From JABGQS01 sp963674545 (GTDB lineage Bacteria; Bacillota; Clostridia; Christensenellales; SZUA-584): a stretch of 64,000 nucleotides of DNA. Below are positions 24,722 through 33,421 of this stretch, piece by piece. Position numbers and translations under genes: made by a program. The notes below the pieces were generated by a model. That model was not told the origin of the DNA. It did not search any database and saw nothing but the letters and a program-made list of their open reading frames with translations. The stretch covers positions 1,984,001 to 2,048,000 of the forward strand of contig CAXXFB010000001.1 in the NCBI GenBank assembly GCA_963674545.2. Direction: 5' to 3'. Each line of letters begins with the position of its first letter. Within the stretch, counting starts at the first letter, position 1.

Positions 24722-25807
24722 ATGAAACTTGGTATAGTAGGTCTTCCGAACGTGGGCAAAAGTTCTCTGTTCAATGCACTGACAGGCGCAGGCGCTTCAA
24801 GTGAGAACTATCCTTTCTGCACGATAGACCCAAACATAGGTATAGTAAGCGTGCCGGACGAGAGGATGGATTTTCTGGCAGGGCTCTATAACCCAGCAAA
24901 ATATACTCCTGCAGTCATAGAGTTCGTAGACATTGCAGGGCTCGTAAAAGGCGCAAGCAAAGGCGAGGGCCTCGGCAACAAGTTTCTGTCCCATATACGT
25001 GAGGTAGATGCTATACTTCACGTCGTGCGCTGTTTCGAGAACGACGACGTCACTCACGTAGACGGCAGCGTAAACAGCGTAAGAGACGCCGAAACGATAA
25101 ACTTCGAGCTTATCTTTGCGGATATCGAATCTGTCGAAAAACGCTATCAGAAGTCCGAAAAGATGATAAAGAGCGGCGACAAGAAATATAAAACAGAATG
25201 CGATATACTAAAAAAAATAAAAGATAATCTGGAGCTGGGCATATTCGTTTCGGGTATGGATCTTTCAAACAACGAAAAAGAGCTTATACGAGACCTGTTT
25301 CTTTTAACTGACAAACCTATACTCTACGCAGCCAACGTTTCTGAAGATGCGCAAAAAGACAAAGCGCAGGTGCAGGCTCTGCAGGAACTTGCCGAAAAAC
25401 AGAACGCACTCGTGATGGTAGTATGCGCTAAGCTCGAGGAAGAGCTCTCCACACTCGACAAGGAAGAGCGTGAAATGTTCCTCTCAGAGCTGGGAATAGA
25501 AAAAAGCGGCCTCGAAAAACTGATACAGAAATCGTACGAGCTTTTAAATCTTATAAGCTATCTTACAGCAGGTGAAAAAGAAGTGCGAGCATGGACTATT
25601 ACCAAAGGCACAAAGGCGCCCCAGGCAGCCGGCAAGATACACACAGATTTCGAGCGCGGCTTCATCCGTGCAGAGATTGTAGCGTTTGACGACCTTAAGG
25701 AATGCGGCGATATGGCAACCGCAAAAGCAAAGGGTCTTGTGCGGCAGGAAGGTAAAGAATACATCATGCAGGACGGAGACGTTACGCTTTTCAAGTTCAA
25801 TGTATAA
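24722..25807 (+). CDS. ychF: YchF/OLA1 family P-loop ATPase
   Basis: 361 residues. An N-terminal G domain has NVGKSSLFNALTG and DIAGLVKGASKGEGLGNKFL. NxxE (NVSE) replaces the guanine-specifying NKxD, which is why the family prefers ATP. A coiled-coil insertion (about 130-190) and a C-terminal TGS domain (GEKEVRAWTI onward) complete it. Ribosome-associated, linked to stress responses. It is monocistronic with its own promoter and terminator. Confidence 0.96.
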   Translation: MKLGIVGLPNVGKSSLFNALTGAGASSENYPFCTIDPNIGIVSVPDERMDFLAGLYNPAKYTPAVIEFVDIAGLVKGASKGEGLGNKFLSHIREVDAILHVVRCFENDDVTHVDGSVNSVRDAETINFELIFADIESVEKRYQKSEKMIKSGDKKYKTECDILKKIKDNLELGIFVSGMDLSNNEKELIRDLFLLTDKPILYAANVSEDAQKDKAQVQALQELAEKQNALVMVVCAKLEEELSTLDKEEREMFLSELGIEKSGLEKLIQKSYELLNLISYLTAGEKEVRAWTITKGTKAPQAAGKIHTDFERGFIRAEIVAFDDLKECGDMATAKAKGLVRQEGKEYIMQDGDVTLFKFNV

Positions 25808-25837
25808 GTACCAGGCATAAAACAAATAGAAACTTCT

Positions 25838-25866
25838 ATAGACAGAAAAATCTGTCTATTTTTTTA
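25838..25866 (+). terminator. Terminator after ychF
   Basis: ATAGACAG and CTGTCTAT form a perfect 8-bp stem with a 6-nt loop, followed by a run of T. Confidence 0.88.
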
Positions 25867-25876
25867 CAAAAAATCA

Positions 25877-25919
25877 TTGACATAAAAATATACATAGTGT
25901 ACTATCATGCTAGTACACT
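25877..25919 (+). promoter_or_regulatory. Promoter and GntR/YtrA operator
   Basis: TTGACA (25877-25882) and TACTAT (25900-25905) are 17 bp apart. A perfect inverted repeat of AGTGTACTA and TAGTACACT with a 6-bp spacer (25896-25919) covers the -10 region. Such a position suits autorepression by the GntR protein encoded 19 bp downstream. Confidence 0.8.
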
Positions 25920-25937
25920 TACGGTGGAGGTGAGCAT

Positions 25938-26294
25938 ATGCAGTTCAATAGCAGAATACCGATATACATTCAGGTCATTGACGATTTAAAGAAAAAAATC
26001 ATCAAGGGAGAAATCAAGCCGGGAGAAAAGCTGCCCTCATCCCGAGAGCTCGCTTTAGAATACGAAGTAAACCCAAACACCGCAGCAAGGATATATAAGG
26101 AGATGGAACAAGTGGGGCTATGTTATGTAGAGCGTGGAAAAGGAACATTCATAAACAGCAAAGAAGACCTCTTGCCTTCTCTTCGGAATGAAGTCATAAA
26201 CACGCTGGTTGACGACTTTATAGAGCAGATGATTAAGCTTGGCTTTTCCAAGCAAGAGATAATAGGCAAAATTTCAAACAAGGAGATAGTGTAA
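25938..26294 (+). CDS. GntR-family regulator, YtrA subfamily
   Basis: 118 residues: an N-terminal GntR winged helix (IYIQVIDDLKKKIIKGEIKPGEKLPSSRELA) and the short C-terminal helical domain typical of YtrA regulators, which almost always sit beside ABC genes they repress. Its stop overlaps the ATG of the ATPase gene by one base. GGAGGTGAGC lies upstream of the ATG. Confidence 0.93.
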   Translation: MQFNSRIPIYIQVIDDLKKKIIKGEIKPGEKLPSSRELALEYEVNPNTAARIYKEMEQVGLCYVERGKGTFINSKEDLLPSLRNEVINTLVDDFIEQMIKLGFSKQEIIGKISNKEIV

Positions 26295-26989
26295 TGGAAT
26301 ATATAAAAACAGATAATCTAACCAAAAAGTTCGGCAGGCTAACAGCCGTAGATAACGTCAGTATATCTATAGAAAGCGGTAAAATCTACGGTCTTCTGGG
26401 GCCGAACGGCAGCGGCAAATCAACATTTATGAAGCTTATCGCAGGGCTGTTTCACCCAAACAAAGGCCGCATAAAAGTCTTCGGCGAGCCGCTAAGAGCA
26501 TCTCATAAAGCGGACATAGCTTATATGCCTACAGAATCATATTACTATGACTATATGAGAATTGACACATTGAAAAAATACTACAGCGATTTTTATAAAG
26601 ATTTCTCCTGCGAAACATTTGATAATCTTATCATAGATATGGGTCTTGAGCGCTCTATGAAAGTCAGTTCACTTTCTTCCGGCATGGCAGAAAAGCTGAA
26701 GATCGCAGCAACCATGTCAAGAAAGTCAAAGATAATAATGCTGGACGAGCCGCTCGTCGGCATAGACCTGGTGGCACGGGACCAGATAATCAACACCATC
26801 ATAAAGGAGGCTGAGCCGCAAACATCTATAATCATATCCAGTCATCTTATAGACGTTATGGAAAATATACTGGACAGCATTTATTTTATTAAAAACGGCA
26901 GTATAGCCGCCAGCGGAGACACTGAGACTATCCGCAAAGAACAAAGCAAATCTATATCTGATCTATATAGGGAGGTATTCGCATCATGA
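26294..26989 (+). CDS. ABC transporter ATP-binding protein
   Basis: 231 residues with Walker A GPNGSGKST near 38, a signature LSSGMAEK (a divergent LSGGQ), Walker B IIMLDEP and a switch histidine in ISSHLID. It belongs with the YtrB/BcrA-like ATPases that pair with ABC-2 membrane proteins. The reading overlaps the permease gene by 4 bp. Substrate unknown; related systems respond to cell-wall antibiotics. Confidence 0.93.
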   Translation: MEYIKTDNLTKKFGRLTAVDNVSISIESGKIYGLLGPNGSGKSTFMKLIAGLFHPNKGRIKVFGEPLRASHKADIAYMPTESYYYDYMRIDTLKKYYSDFYKDFSCETFDNLIIDMGLERSMKVSSLSSGMAEKLKIAATMSRKSKIIMLDEPLVGIDLVARDQIINTIIKEAEPQTSIIISSHLIDVMENILDSIYFIKNGSIAASGDTETIRKEQSKSISDLYREVFAS

Positions 26990-27768
26990 TGAAGCTTTTA
27001 AAATATGAACTTATAAGAAAGAAGAAGCTCTATTTAGCATCACTTTATATATTTACAGTACTAACAATCCTTGCGGCCACCGGCCTGCCGAAGATGGACG
27101 ACGACAATTTTTGGTTTGTGCTGGTCATTGCATCTTCAGCTGTAATGTTTGCCGGATGCATTTTTATGCCGTTTATAATAAACACCGCAAACTACTACAG
27201 AGAATATAAAAAAACAAACGGATATATGATGTTTTTAACTCCAAACGGCGGAGCAAAGATTTTTGGCTCGAAGATACTATCAGCAGCCATAGACATACTA
27301 GGTTCATTTATATATATCAGTCTGTTTATTCTTGTGTTAAGCTGCGTAGCGCAAGCAAATATCTTTCTGGAAGCACCCGTTTTTCTAACTGATATATACA
27401 GTGTGTTCCCGGGGGTTAGCATAACAGCTATAATACTCCTGCTGTGTATAGCTCTCTTCCTGCAGATAATAGGCGCTGTAGTATTGGCAATGTTCTCCAT
27501 AACTGTATCAAAGACTCTGCTTTCACACAGATCAATAAACTGGTTTGTACCTCTGCTTATTTTTCTGGCTCTGCTGCTTTTGGAACTGTATTTAGCTGTT
27601 TTGATAATGACGGGTTCAAACTCATATATAACAGGAGAGCTTTATTTCAACATAGATACTATAAACGGAGCGTTAGTGTATACAATTACTACAGTCATAT
27701 TACTCATCTTCATTGCGGCATACACTGCAGCATCTTCTGTTTTGATAAACAAAAAGCTCAACCTTTAA
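26986..27768 (+). CDS. ABC-2 type permease
   Basis: 260 residues with six hydrophobic segments, the usual layout for the membrane partner of a YtrB-type ATPase. Sequence motifs are weak, so the assignment rests on topology and the 4-bp overlap with the ATPase gene. It is the last gene of the GntR operon, which ends at a clear terminator. Confidence 0.82.
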   Translation: MMKLLKYELIRKKKLYLASLYIFTVLTILAATGLPKMDDDNFWFVLVIASSAVMFAGCIFMPFIINTANYYREYKKTNGYMMFLTPNGGAKIFGSKILSAAIDILGSFIYISLFILVLSCVAQANIFLEAPVFLTDIYSVFPGVSITAIILLLCIALFLQIIGAVVLAMFSITVSKTLLSHRSINWFVPLLIFLALLLLELYLAVLIMTGSNSYITGELYFNIDTINGALVYTITTVILLIFIAAYTAASSVLINKKLNL

Positions 27769-27789
27769 AAAATATTATCCACTCTAAGA

Positions 27790-27822
27790 GAGCCGTCGGC
27801 AAAAATCCGGCGGTCTTTTTTT
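27790..27822 (+). terminator. Terminator of GntR-ABC operon
   Basis: GCCGTCGG pairs with CCGGCGGT (two wobbles) around a 7-nt loop, followed by eight T. Confidence 0.8.
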
Positions 27823-27959
27823 ATTTCAATGCCTTATCGATTCTGCCTGCATTTCCCGTTTAGAAGTTTACTCCTTTGTTCATGGCGTAAACTTCAAATT
27901 ATGGTATAATATTATTGTTTTTAAATCCATTTATTAAAATATACCATCCGGAGGCGCAT

Positions 27960-28964
27960 ATGAAAGTTTTAATTGTAGGCGGAACAGGTTTTATAGGCTA
28001 TCACAGCGCACTAGAGTTTCTAAAAAACGGACACACGGTCACTTCACTGTCGCTTGATGATATCAGCCTCGAAGGCTGGTATCCAAAAGAAATTGAAGTG
28101 CACTACGGCGACGTTTTCAAGATGAGCGAAGAAGAGTTCACACAGCTTTTCAGCGGACACGATGCGCTTGTGTATGCCGTCGGCCCGGACGATAGGTTCA
28201 CGCCCCCTGCGCCCGCATACGAATTCTTCTTCGAGAGGCTGGTAACGCACCCGTCAAGGCTTGCCGCAGCTGCGCAGAAAGCAGGTATAAAGAAATTCGT
28301 AGTCGCCAATTCATACTTTGCCTATTATCACAGGCTCCATCCTGAAAAGAAACTCACTGCCAAACATCCGTATATCCGCTGCAGAGTAGAGCAGGCGCAG
28401 ACTCTCATTGATACAGGCGGCAATGGAATGGATGTATGTGTGCTTGAGCTGCCGTACATATTCGGCGCAATGCCCCAGCGCATACCGCTGTGGAAAGATG
28501 TCCTTCTAGACATGCTTATCTCCATGAACACTGTCTATTATCCCAAAGGCGGCTCGATGATGATTAGCGTAGAGAACGTCGCAGGCGCAGTATACGGCGC
28601 TGTGATGAACGGACGCCACGGCGCAAGATATCCCGTCGGCGATGTGAACATGGACTGGAACAGCATGCTTGAAATAATGCTGTCCGCAATGGGCACACCA
28701 AAGAAAATAGTCAACGTACCGTGCGTGCTGGTAACACTATACGGAGTAAAGCACAAACGAGAATATGCAAAGCAAGGAAAAGAGATGGGGCTGAACCCTG
28801 TTAAGCTGATGCACGATATACAGTGTCAGTACCTCTACTACAACGCAGACGAGCTCTCCCGAAAGGAACTTGGTTACTCTGGCGGCGGCGTGGAAGAAGC
28901 GATAAAAAAGACTGTAAAACGCTGTCTTGAAGAATACGAAAAAGAAGGAAAACAAATCGGATAG
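27960..28964 (+). CDS. NAD(P)-dependent epimerase/dehydratase (extended SDR)
   Basis: About 334 residues from the ATG at 27960, chosen because CCGGAGG lies just upstream. N-terminal Rossmann motif GGTGFIG (VLIVGGTGFIGYHSA), then AVGPDDR and an SYFAYYHRLHPEKK segment with the Tyr/Lys-type active-site spacing altered. It resembles atypical SDRs of the NAD_binding_10/isoflavone reductase type rather than UDP-sugar epimerases. Substrate unknown. An extended -10 (TGGTATAAT) lies at 27902-27910. Confidence 0.8.
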   Translation: MKVLIVGGTGFIGYHSALEFLKNGHTVTSLSLDDISLEGWYPKEIEVHYGDVFKMSEEEFTQLFSGHDALVYAVGPDDRFTPPAPAYEFFFERLVTHPSRLAAAAQKAGIKKFVVANSYFAYYHRLHPEKKLTAKHPYIRCRVEQAQTLIDTGGNGMDVCVLELPYIFGAMPQRIPLWKDVLLDMLISMNTVYYPKGGSMMISVENVAGAVYGAVMNGRHGARYPVGDVNMDWNSMLEIMLSAMGTPKKIVNVPCVLVTLYGVKHKREYAKQGKEMGLNPVKLMHDIQCQYLYYNADELSRKELGYSGGGVEEAIKKTVKRCLEEYEKEGKQIG

Positions 28965-28985
28965 GCGGTTTGACCTATTTAATTC

Positions 28986-29011
28986 AGGCTGCACTGTGCA
29001 GCCTCTTTTTT
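28986..29011 (+). terminator. Terminator after SDR gene
   Basis: AGGCTGCA and TGCAGCCT form a perfect 8-bp stem with a 3-nt loop, then a T run. Confidence 0.85.
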
Positions 29012-29114
29012 ATATAACGTATTTGCCTGTTTTGTTGCACAGCTTTTGTGATGATGATAAAATCCAAGACATCAGGTCAAACGAAATCAAATCCTATTTC
29101 TTAAGGAGAAGTGT

Positions 29115-29897
29115 ATGAACGGAGCAGAGCTTAAAGCAAAGATGAAGCAGGACGGATATATCTACGGAACGCATATCGTCGGCCTCTCCAGCCCCGTCAC
29201 TGCAAGCTGGATAGCAGGCACAGGCATGGATTTTGTGTTCATCTGCCAGGAGCATATTCCGCTGACAAGGGAAGAAACTTCGAACATGTGCCAGCTTTTT
29301 TCATCGTATGGTGTATCGCCGATGGTCAGGATACCATACCCGGATAAGAACCTTGCAACCATAGCAGTCGAAGGCGGAGCACAGGGCATAGTCGTGCCTT
29401 ATGTCGAAGAGCTCTCTCAAGTGGAAGATATCATAAACGCCTTAAAATACCGCCCGATAAAGGGCAAATACTTAGAGGATATACTCGCCGGAGAAGCGCC
29501 GGTGCCAAAAAAGCTTGCAGACTACATAGCGCAATTAAACAAAGACCTTTACGTAGTAGCAGGCATAGAGAGCCTCCCGGCTATCGAGAACCTTGAGCGC
29601 TTTTTAGAGTGCGAGGACGTATATGCGATATTCCTCGGGCCTCACGATATAACATGTTCTATGGGCATACCCTGCGAATACGAGAATCCTGAATTCGTAA
29701 GTCTGGTCTGCGACGTTATCCGCCGCTGCAGGAAAGCCGGCAAGCCTGTCGGCGTCCACTGCGACTACGGCATAGAGCGTACCCAGGCCTTCCTTGAAGC
29801 AGGCGCAAATTTCATACTCGACAACTCCGATGTGACAAAAGCTATCCCCAGCTTAAAAGCGGATTTCGAGATGATAAAAAATAAATATGAAAAATAA
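29115..29897 (+). CDS. HpcH/HpaI aldolase family protein
   Basis: 260 residues with family features: GIVVPYVE (metal/substrate region), AGIESLPAIENLE and IFLGPHDIT, and a C-terminal GANFILDNSDVT. Such class II aldolases cleave or form 4-hydroxy-2-oxo acids with a divalent metal and pyruvate enolate. AAGGAG precedes the ATG. It is isolated between terminators, and no dedicated pathway genes accompany it, so the substrate is open. Confidence 0.88.
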   Translation: MNGAELKAKMKQDGYIYGTHIVGLSSPVTASWIAGTGMDFVFICQEHIPLTREETSNMCQLFSSYGVSPMVRIPYPDKNLATIAVEGGAQGIVVPYVEELSQVEDIINALKYRPIKGKYLEDILAGEAPVPKKLADYIAQLNKDLYVVAGIESLPAIENLERFLECEDVYAIFLGPHDITCSMGIPCEYENPEFVSLVCDVIRRCRKAGKPVGVHCDYGIERTQAFLEAGANFILDNSDVTKAIPSLKADFEMIKNKYEK

Positions 29898-29916
29898 AAG
29901 CTTTTCTAACATATAT

Positions 29917-29955
29917 GAAAAGGGAGCCTAGCACTTGACCCAAGCTCCCTTTTTA
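29917..29955. terminator. Bidirectional terminator
   Basis: AAAAGGGAGC pairs with GCTCCCTTTTT around a 13-15-nt loop, between the convergent aldolase and MttB-like genes. Confidence 0.8.
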
Positions 29956-29963
29956 TTTGTTTT

Positions 29964-31370
29964 TTATCTTGAAATTCTTTTATATATATCTGCAAAATAT
30001 CTGCGAATCATCTCCTGCACTTCACCGGGCACAGGCGACACGTACCCCTGAGTAAGCTCCTTTACACGTCCGTGTGCCTTTTCCAGTATCGATTTGCTCT
30101 TCACGTATCCGCCGGCTGTGTCCAGCAAGTCCGCCTTATAGAATGCGTCCGCATACAGCATCTCCAACGTGAAATCATCCATTATGAAGCTGCCGCCCGG
30201 GCCTTGCTCTTCTATGCTTTCGTATGAACGTTCCAGCCTCTCAACGCTAAGTCCCTTTGCTAAAAACTGCGCGATCTTGAGCCATTCACCCTGAATGACG
30301 ATCATCTCACTCGACAGTCCGTTTGCGTTGATACAGCTGCCTATGCCGGATATCACGTCCGCTCCGGAGCTTATCGCCCCCTGCATGAACATCATGCTCT
30401 CTGCACCGCTCTGCATATCATATCTGTATCCAAGCGTTCCGCCCATCTCCGTCATAGACGGTATTCCATACGCCTTGGCAAGCTCAACTAGACCTATCTT
30501 CCAGAGCATCTTGTCCATCGTATAATACATATCGTGCCCTGTTCGCATGTCGCTGACTGAAGGCCCGGCAGCATACAAAAACGGATTGCCGGGGCTCAGT
30601 GCCTGCGTTACCGCCGCCAGAGATATAACCTCAGCATTCGTCTGCAGCATCGTTCCCTCTATGGAATACGGCGAAGTCGTCCCCGCCATAGGGCATGTCG
30701 TCGGTATCACAGCGCAGCCAAGCTCAGTACAGCGCTTTAGTATCTCGCAGTTTATATCCACCAGCGCCATCGGTGAGAGCGTAGGAACCGCCGCCGACAT
30801 AAGCTTGCCCGGCTCTGCTCCGCTATATACCGCCAGCATCTTTACTATATCGACATTGGTCAAAAAGTCCTCGTAGTTAGCCGCATATACCGCATAGTGT
30901 TTTGTATGGTTTAAAAGGTGAGTCTCCAGTGAGCGCCATGTAGACGTAGCATCGGTATATTCCGTCACGGGAAAATCCATCCTGCTCATGGCATATACCA
31001 TATCGTTACTCTGGTTTATTATCGTATTGTTCTTAACATCTTCGATGCCCGGCAGTCTCGGCTCCCCGGTTTCGTAATCTATTATCAGAGGATCGGCCAC
31101 TATGCCGGTTATCTTCTGCCTGCCGTCGCCTATTGTAAACTCATCGCCTGCAACGCCGCATACGGTATAGCTTTTCGGCACAGTAGACAAAAGCTCACTT
31201 AGCAGATCCTTGTCAAACTTGACGATATCGCCGTCCACTCTTGCTCCGCGCTTTTCAAGCACCCGCCTTGTCTGCTCATCATCCACTCTTACGCCGACGT
31301 TATCAAGCAGCTCGCTCGTAAGCTGCATCGTTTTGTATATCTGTTCCGGACTAAGAACCTGCATCTTCAT
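29964..31370 (-). CDS. MttB superfamily methyltransferase (non-pyrrolysine)
   Basis: About 468 residues of the trimethylamine methyltransferase (MttB/COG5598) superfamily. The frame is continuous with no internal amber codon, so it is a non-pyrrolysine member like the glycine betaine, proline betaine or carnitine demethylases (MtgB, MtpB, MtcB). These pass a methyl group from a quaternary amine to a corrinoid protein. No corrinoid protein or activase is adjacent. ATG 31370 is preferred to a TTG at 31388, with AAAGGGA upstream. The true substrate is unknown. Confidence 0.88.
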   Translation of the reverse strand: MKMQVLSPEQIYKTMQLTSELLDNVGVRVDDEQTRRVLEKRGARVDGDIVKFDKDLLSELLSTVPKSYTVCGVAGDEFTIGDGRQKITGIVADPLIIDYETGEPRLPGIEDVKNNTIINQSNDMVYAMSRMDFPVTEYTDATSTWRSLETHLLNHTKHYAVYAANYEDFLTNVDIVKMLAVYSGAEPGKLMSAAVPTLSPMALVDINCEILKRCTELGCAVIPTTCPMAGTTSPYSIEGTMLQTNAEVISLAAVTQALSPGNPFLYAAGPSVSDMRTGHDMYYTMDKMLWKIGLVELAKAYGIPSMTEMGGTLGYRYDMQSGAESMMFMQGAISSGADVISGIGSCINANGLSSEMIVIQGEWLKIAQFLAKGLSVERLERSYESIEEQGPGGSFIMDDFTLEMLYADAFYKADLLDTAGGYVKSKSILEKAHGRVKELTQGYVSPVPGEVQEMIRRYFADIYKRISR

Positions 31371-31401
31371 AAACAAAATCCCTTTCAAAAAAAGATACTT
31401 A

Positions 31402-31431
31402 ATTATACGGGCGGCAAAGCTTATTAGTAAA
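31402..31431 (-). promoter_or_regulatory. Promoter of MttB-like gene
   Basis: On the minus strand TTTACT (31431-31426) and TATAAT (31407-31402) are 18 bp apart, immediately after the upstream terminator. Confidence 0.55.
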
Positions 31432-31432
31432 T

Positions 31433-31471
31433 ATAAAAACCCGCCGTTTTTCTATTAATATACGACGGGTT
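31433..31471 (-). terminator. Terminator after aminotransferase gene
   Basis: AACCCGTCGT and ACGGCGGGTT on the minus strand form a 10-position stem with one mismatch, followed by five T. Confidence 0.7.
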
Positions 31472-31535
31472 ATATAATTCAGTATCTTATATATTAATTT
31501 TTCTGATTATCATAAACTATATCTGACTATTAAAA

Positions 31536-32705
31536 TTATAAATTTTCTTCTATTACCTTTTTAAGTATGTCCATACCCTTGTCGATTTGTTCTAAGGATG
31601 CCATGGAGAAGTTAAGACGCATGGTGTTTTTGCCGCTGCCGTCGGGGAAGAAATGAGTACCCGGCACAAAAGCCACTTTTTGCTCTACACCCTTTTTGAA
31701 TATAGGCATAGCGTCTACGCCCTCAGGAAGCTGCGCCCATATGAACAGTCCGCCGTCCGGATGAGTATACTTGATGCCTTCCGGGAAACTCTCAAGTTTC
31801 TTGAGCATAGCGTCACGCTTCTCTTTATAAACTTCATTTATATGCTTGATGTGCCCCGGCAGTTTTCCGGATGTGACATAAGCGTTGACCACTTCCTGCG
31901 AAAGGTTGGAGGTGTGCAGGTCTTCGCCTTGTTTTGCCACGTTATACTTTGCGATTATCCGCTCGTCGGCAATAGCTGCGCCCACCCGAAGACCGGGCGA
32001 AACTATCTTAGAGAAGCTCATCAGGTATATCACGTTGTTAGTTTCATCAAAGCGCTTTATAGGCGGCACTGGGTCGCCGGAATATCTAAGATCACAGTAA
32101 GGGTCGTCTTCGAGTATCAAAACGCCGTATTTTTCACATACTTCTATCATTCTTTTGCGACGCTCTTCGCTCATCGTCCTGCCAGTCGGGTTCTGGAAGG
32201 TAGGTATAGTATATACGAACTTTGGTTTATGCGCTTTTATAGCTTCTTCAAGTGCGTCTATGTCCATGCCCTGTTCGTCCATCTTAACGCCTTTGACATC
32301 CGCTTCATATGAAAGGAAAGTCTGCAGAGCACCGATGAACGTCGGCGATTCGGTCAATATCACGTCGCCGGGGTTTATAAGCGTTTTTGCGGCAAGGCCG
32401 ATGCCCTGTGTAGACCCGGACGTTATTATGACTTCCTGAGGCGTTGCTTTTATGCCACGCTCTGTCGCCATCTCTATTACAGTCTGATTAAGACATATAC
32501 ACCCTGGCGTTCCGCCGTACTGAAGTATGCTGCAGCCATTAGTGCGAATAAGTTTTGACGCTATATCCGCAACTTCGTCGTTGGGGAAACAGTCTGGCGA
32601 GGGGTTGCCTCCCGCAAAAGATATCATGCCCGGCTGTGCCAGCAGAGCGAAAATCTCTCTTATAGCCGAACCTGTAACCATGCTCATTCTCTTTGCAAAT
32701 TCCAT
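31536..32705 (-). CDS. PLP-dependent aminotransferase (fold type I, MocR/2-aminoadipate type)
   Basis: About 389 residues from ATG 32705, behind GGAAG. It has the family opening ISFAGGNPSPDCFP, the ITSGSTQGIGLA motif, PTFQNPTGR, DDPYCDLRY and the PLP-binding lysine in LMSFSKIVSPGLRVG. No N-terminal GntR domain is present, so it is an enzyme, not a MocR regulator. Candidates are 2-aminoadipate, aromatic or branched-chain amino acid transamination. It follows the comF gene by 47 bp. Confidence 0.92.
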   Translation of the reverse strand: MEFAKRMSMVTGSAIREIFALLAQPGMISFAGGNPSPDCFPNDEVADIASKLIRTNGCSILQYGGTPGCICLNQTVIEMATERGIKATPQEVIITSGSTQGIGLAAKTLINPGDVILTESPTFIGALQTFLSYEADVKGVKMDEQGMDIDALEEAIKAHKPKFVYTIPTFQNPTGRTMSEERRKRMIEVCEKYGVLILEDDPYCDLRYSGDPVPPIKRFDETNNVIYLMSFSKIVSPGLRVGAAIADERIIAKYNVAKQGEDLHTSNLSQEVVNAYVTSGKLPGHIKHINEVYKEKRDAMLKKLESFPEGIKYTHPDGGLFIWAQLPEGVDAMPIFKKGVEQKVAFVPGTHFFPDGSGKNTMRLNFSMASLEQIDKGMDILKKVIEENL

Positions 32706-32752
32706 AATCAATTCTTCCTTTATGCTAAACTTGTTTATCCAAATGTTTGTCT

Positions 32753-33421
32753 TTACAGTATAGCAAAAAACTTCTTTAGAAACCACCGTCTCTTTAAGTG
32801 TTTTTCACCTGTTGCCCGTGCAAACGTTAGTATAACCACTTCCTGCGCTCCGCTCTCCTGCAGCACTTTCGCGCACTCTTCCGCAGTCGCACCGGTGGTC
32901 AGCACATCGTCCACCAGCAGCGCCCTGCCGGATATCTTCGTCGTGCACTCAAAAGCTCCGTCCATGTTCTGCTGCCGCTGCTTTGCATCAAGCTTTGTCT
33001 GCGTTTTCGTGTTCCTTGTGCGCATAAGCGCCTCTATGTACGGAACACCGCTGTGCTCTGCAACCTGCTTTGCAAGCAGCTCCGCCTGGTCATACCCACG
33101 GTGTTTCCTGCGCTTCTTATGAAGAGGCACATTAGTCACAAAGCTATAGTCTGCTTCCAGTCCATCAACCATCCTCTGTGCCATAAACTGCGATAGATAC
33201 CTTGCGTCGTTATACTTAAACCTGCGTACCAGCTTTCCCGCTTCGTCTTTATATTCATACGCGCACTGGGCAGTATATCCGTTTACACTGTCCTGCCCGT
33301 GCTCCAGCTCTTTCATCTTTGATGCACACTTCTTGCACAGCCCGTCTTCTACGCCCTTTTCGACCGAGCATATCACGCACCTGTCTATATACGGCAGGAC
33401 TTTTTCACCAATGCCGCTCAT
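32753..33421 (-). CDS. ComF family protein
   Basis: 222 residues. An N-terminal zinc finger has two Cys pairs (CVIC and CKKC), and a C-terminal phosphoribosyltransferase domain has the PRPP motif ALLVDDVLTTGAT. ComF proteins help transforming DNA uptake in competent bacteria and are widely conserved elsewhere. The ATG overlaps the recD2 stop by 4 bp (ATGA), so this DNA-processing pair is translationally coupled. Confidence 0.93.
   Translation of the reverse strand: MSGIGEKVLPYIDRCVICSVEKGVEDGLCKKCASKMKELEHGQDSVNGYTAQCAYEYKDEAGKLVRRFKYNDARYLSQFMAQRMVDGLEADYSFVTNVPLHKKRRKHRGYDQAELLAKQVAEHSGVPYIEALMRTRNTKTQTKLDAKQRQQNMDGAFECTTKISGRALLVDDVLTTGATAEECAKVLQESGAQEVVILTFARATGEKHLKRRWFLKKFFAIL

Noticed and set aside
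29964..31370. Pyrrolysine (amber readthrough) in the MttB homologue
   Set aside because: The frame is uninterrupted over the family's full length, with no internal TAG.
31653..32312. A 219-codon plus-strand open frame
   Set aside because: Antisense shadow of the aminotransferase, whose PLP motifs are clear.
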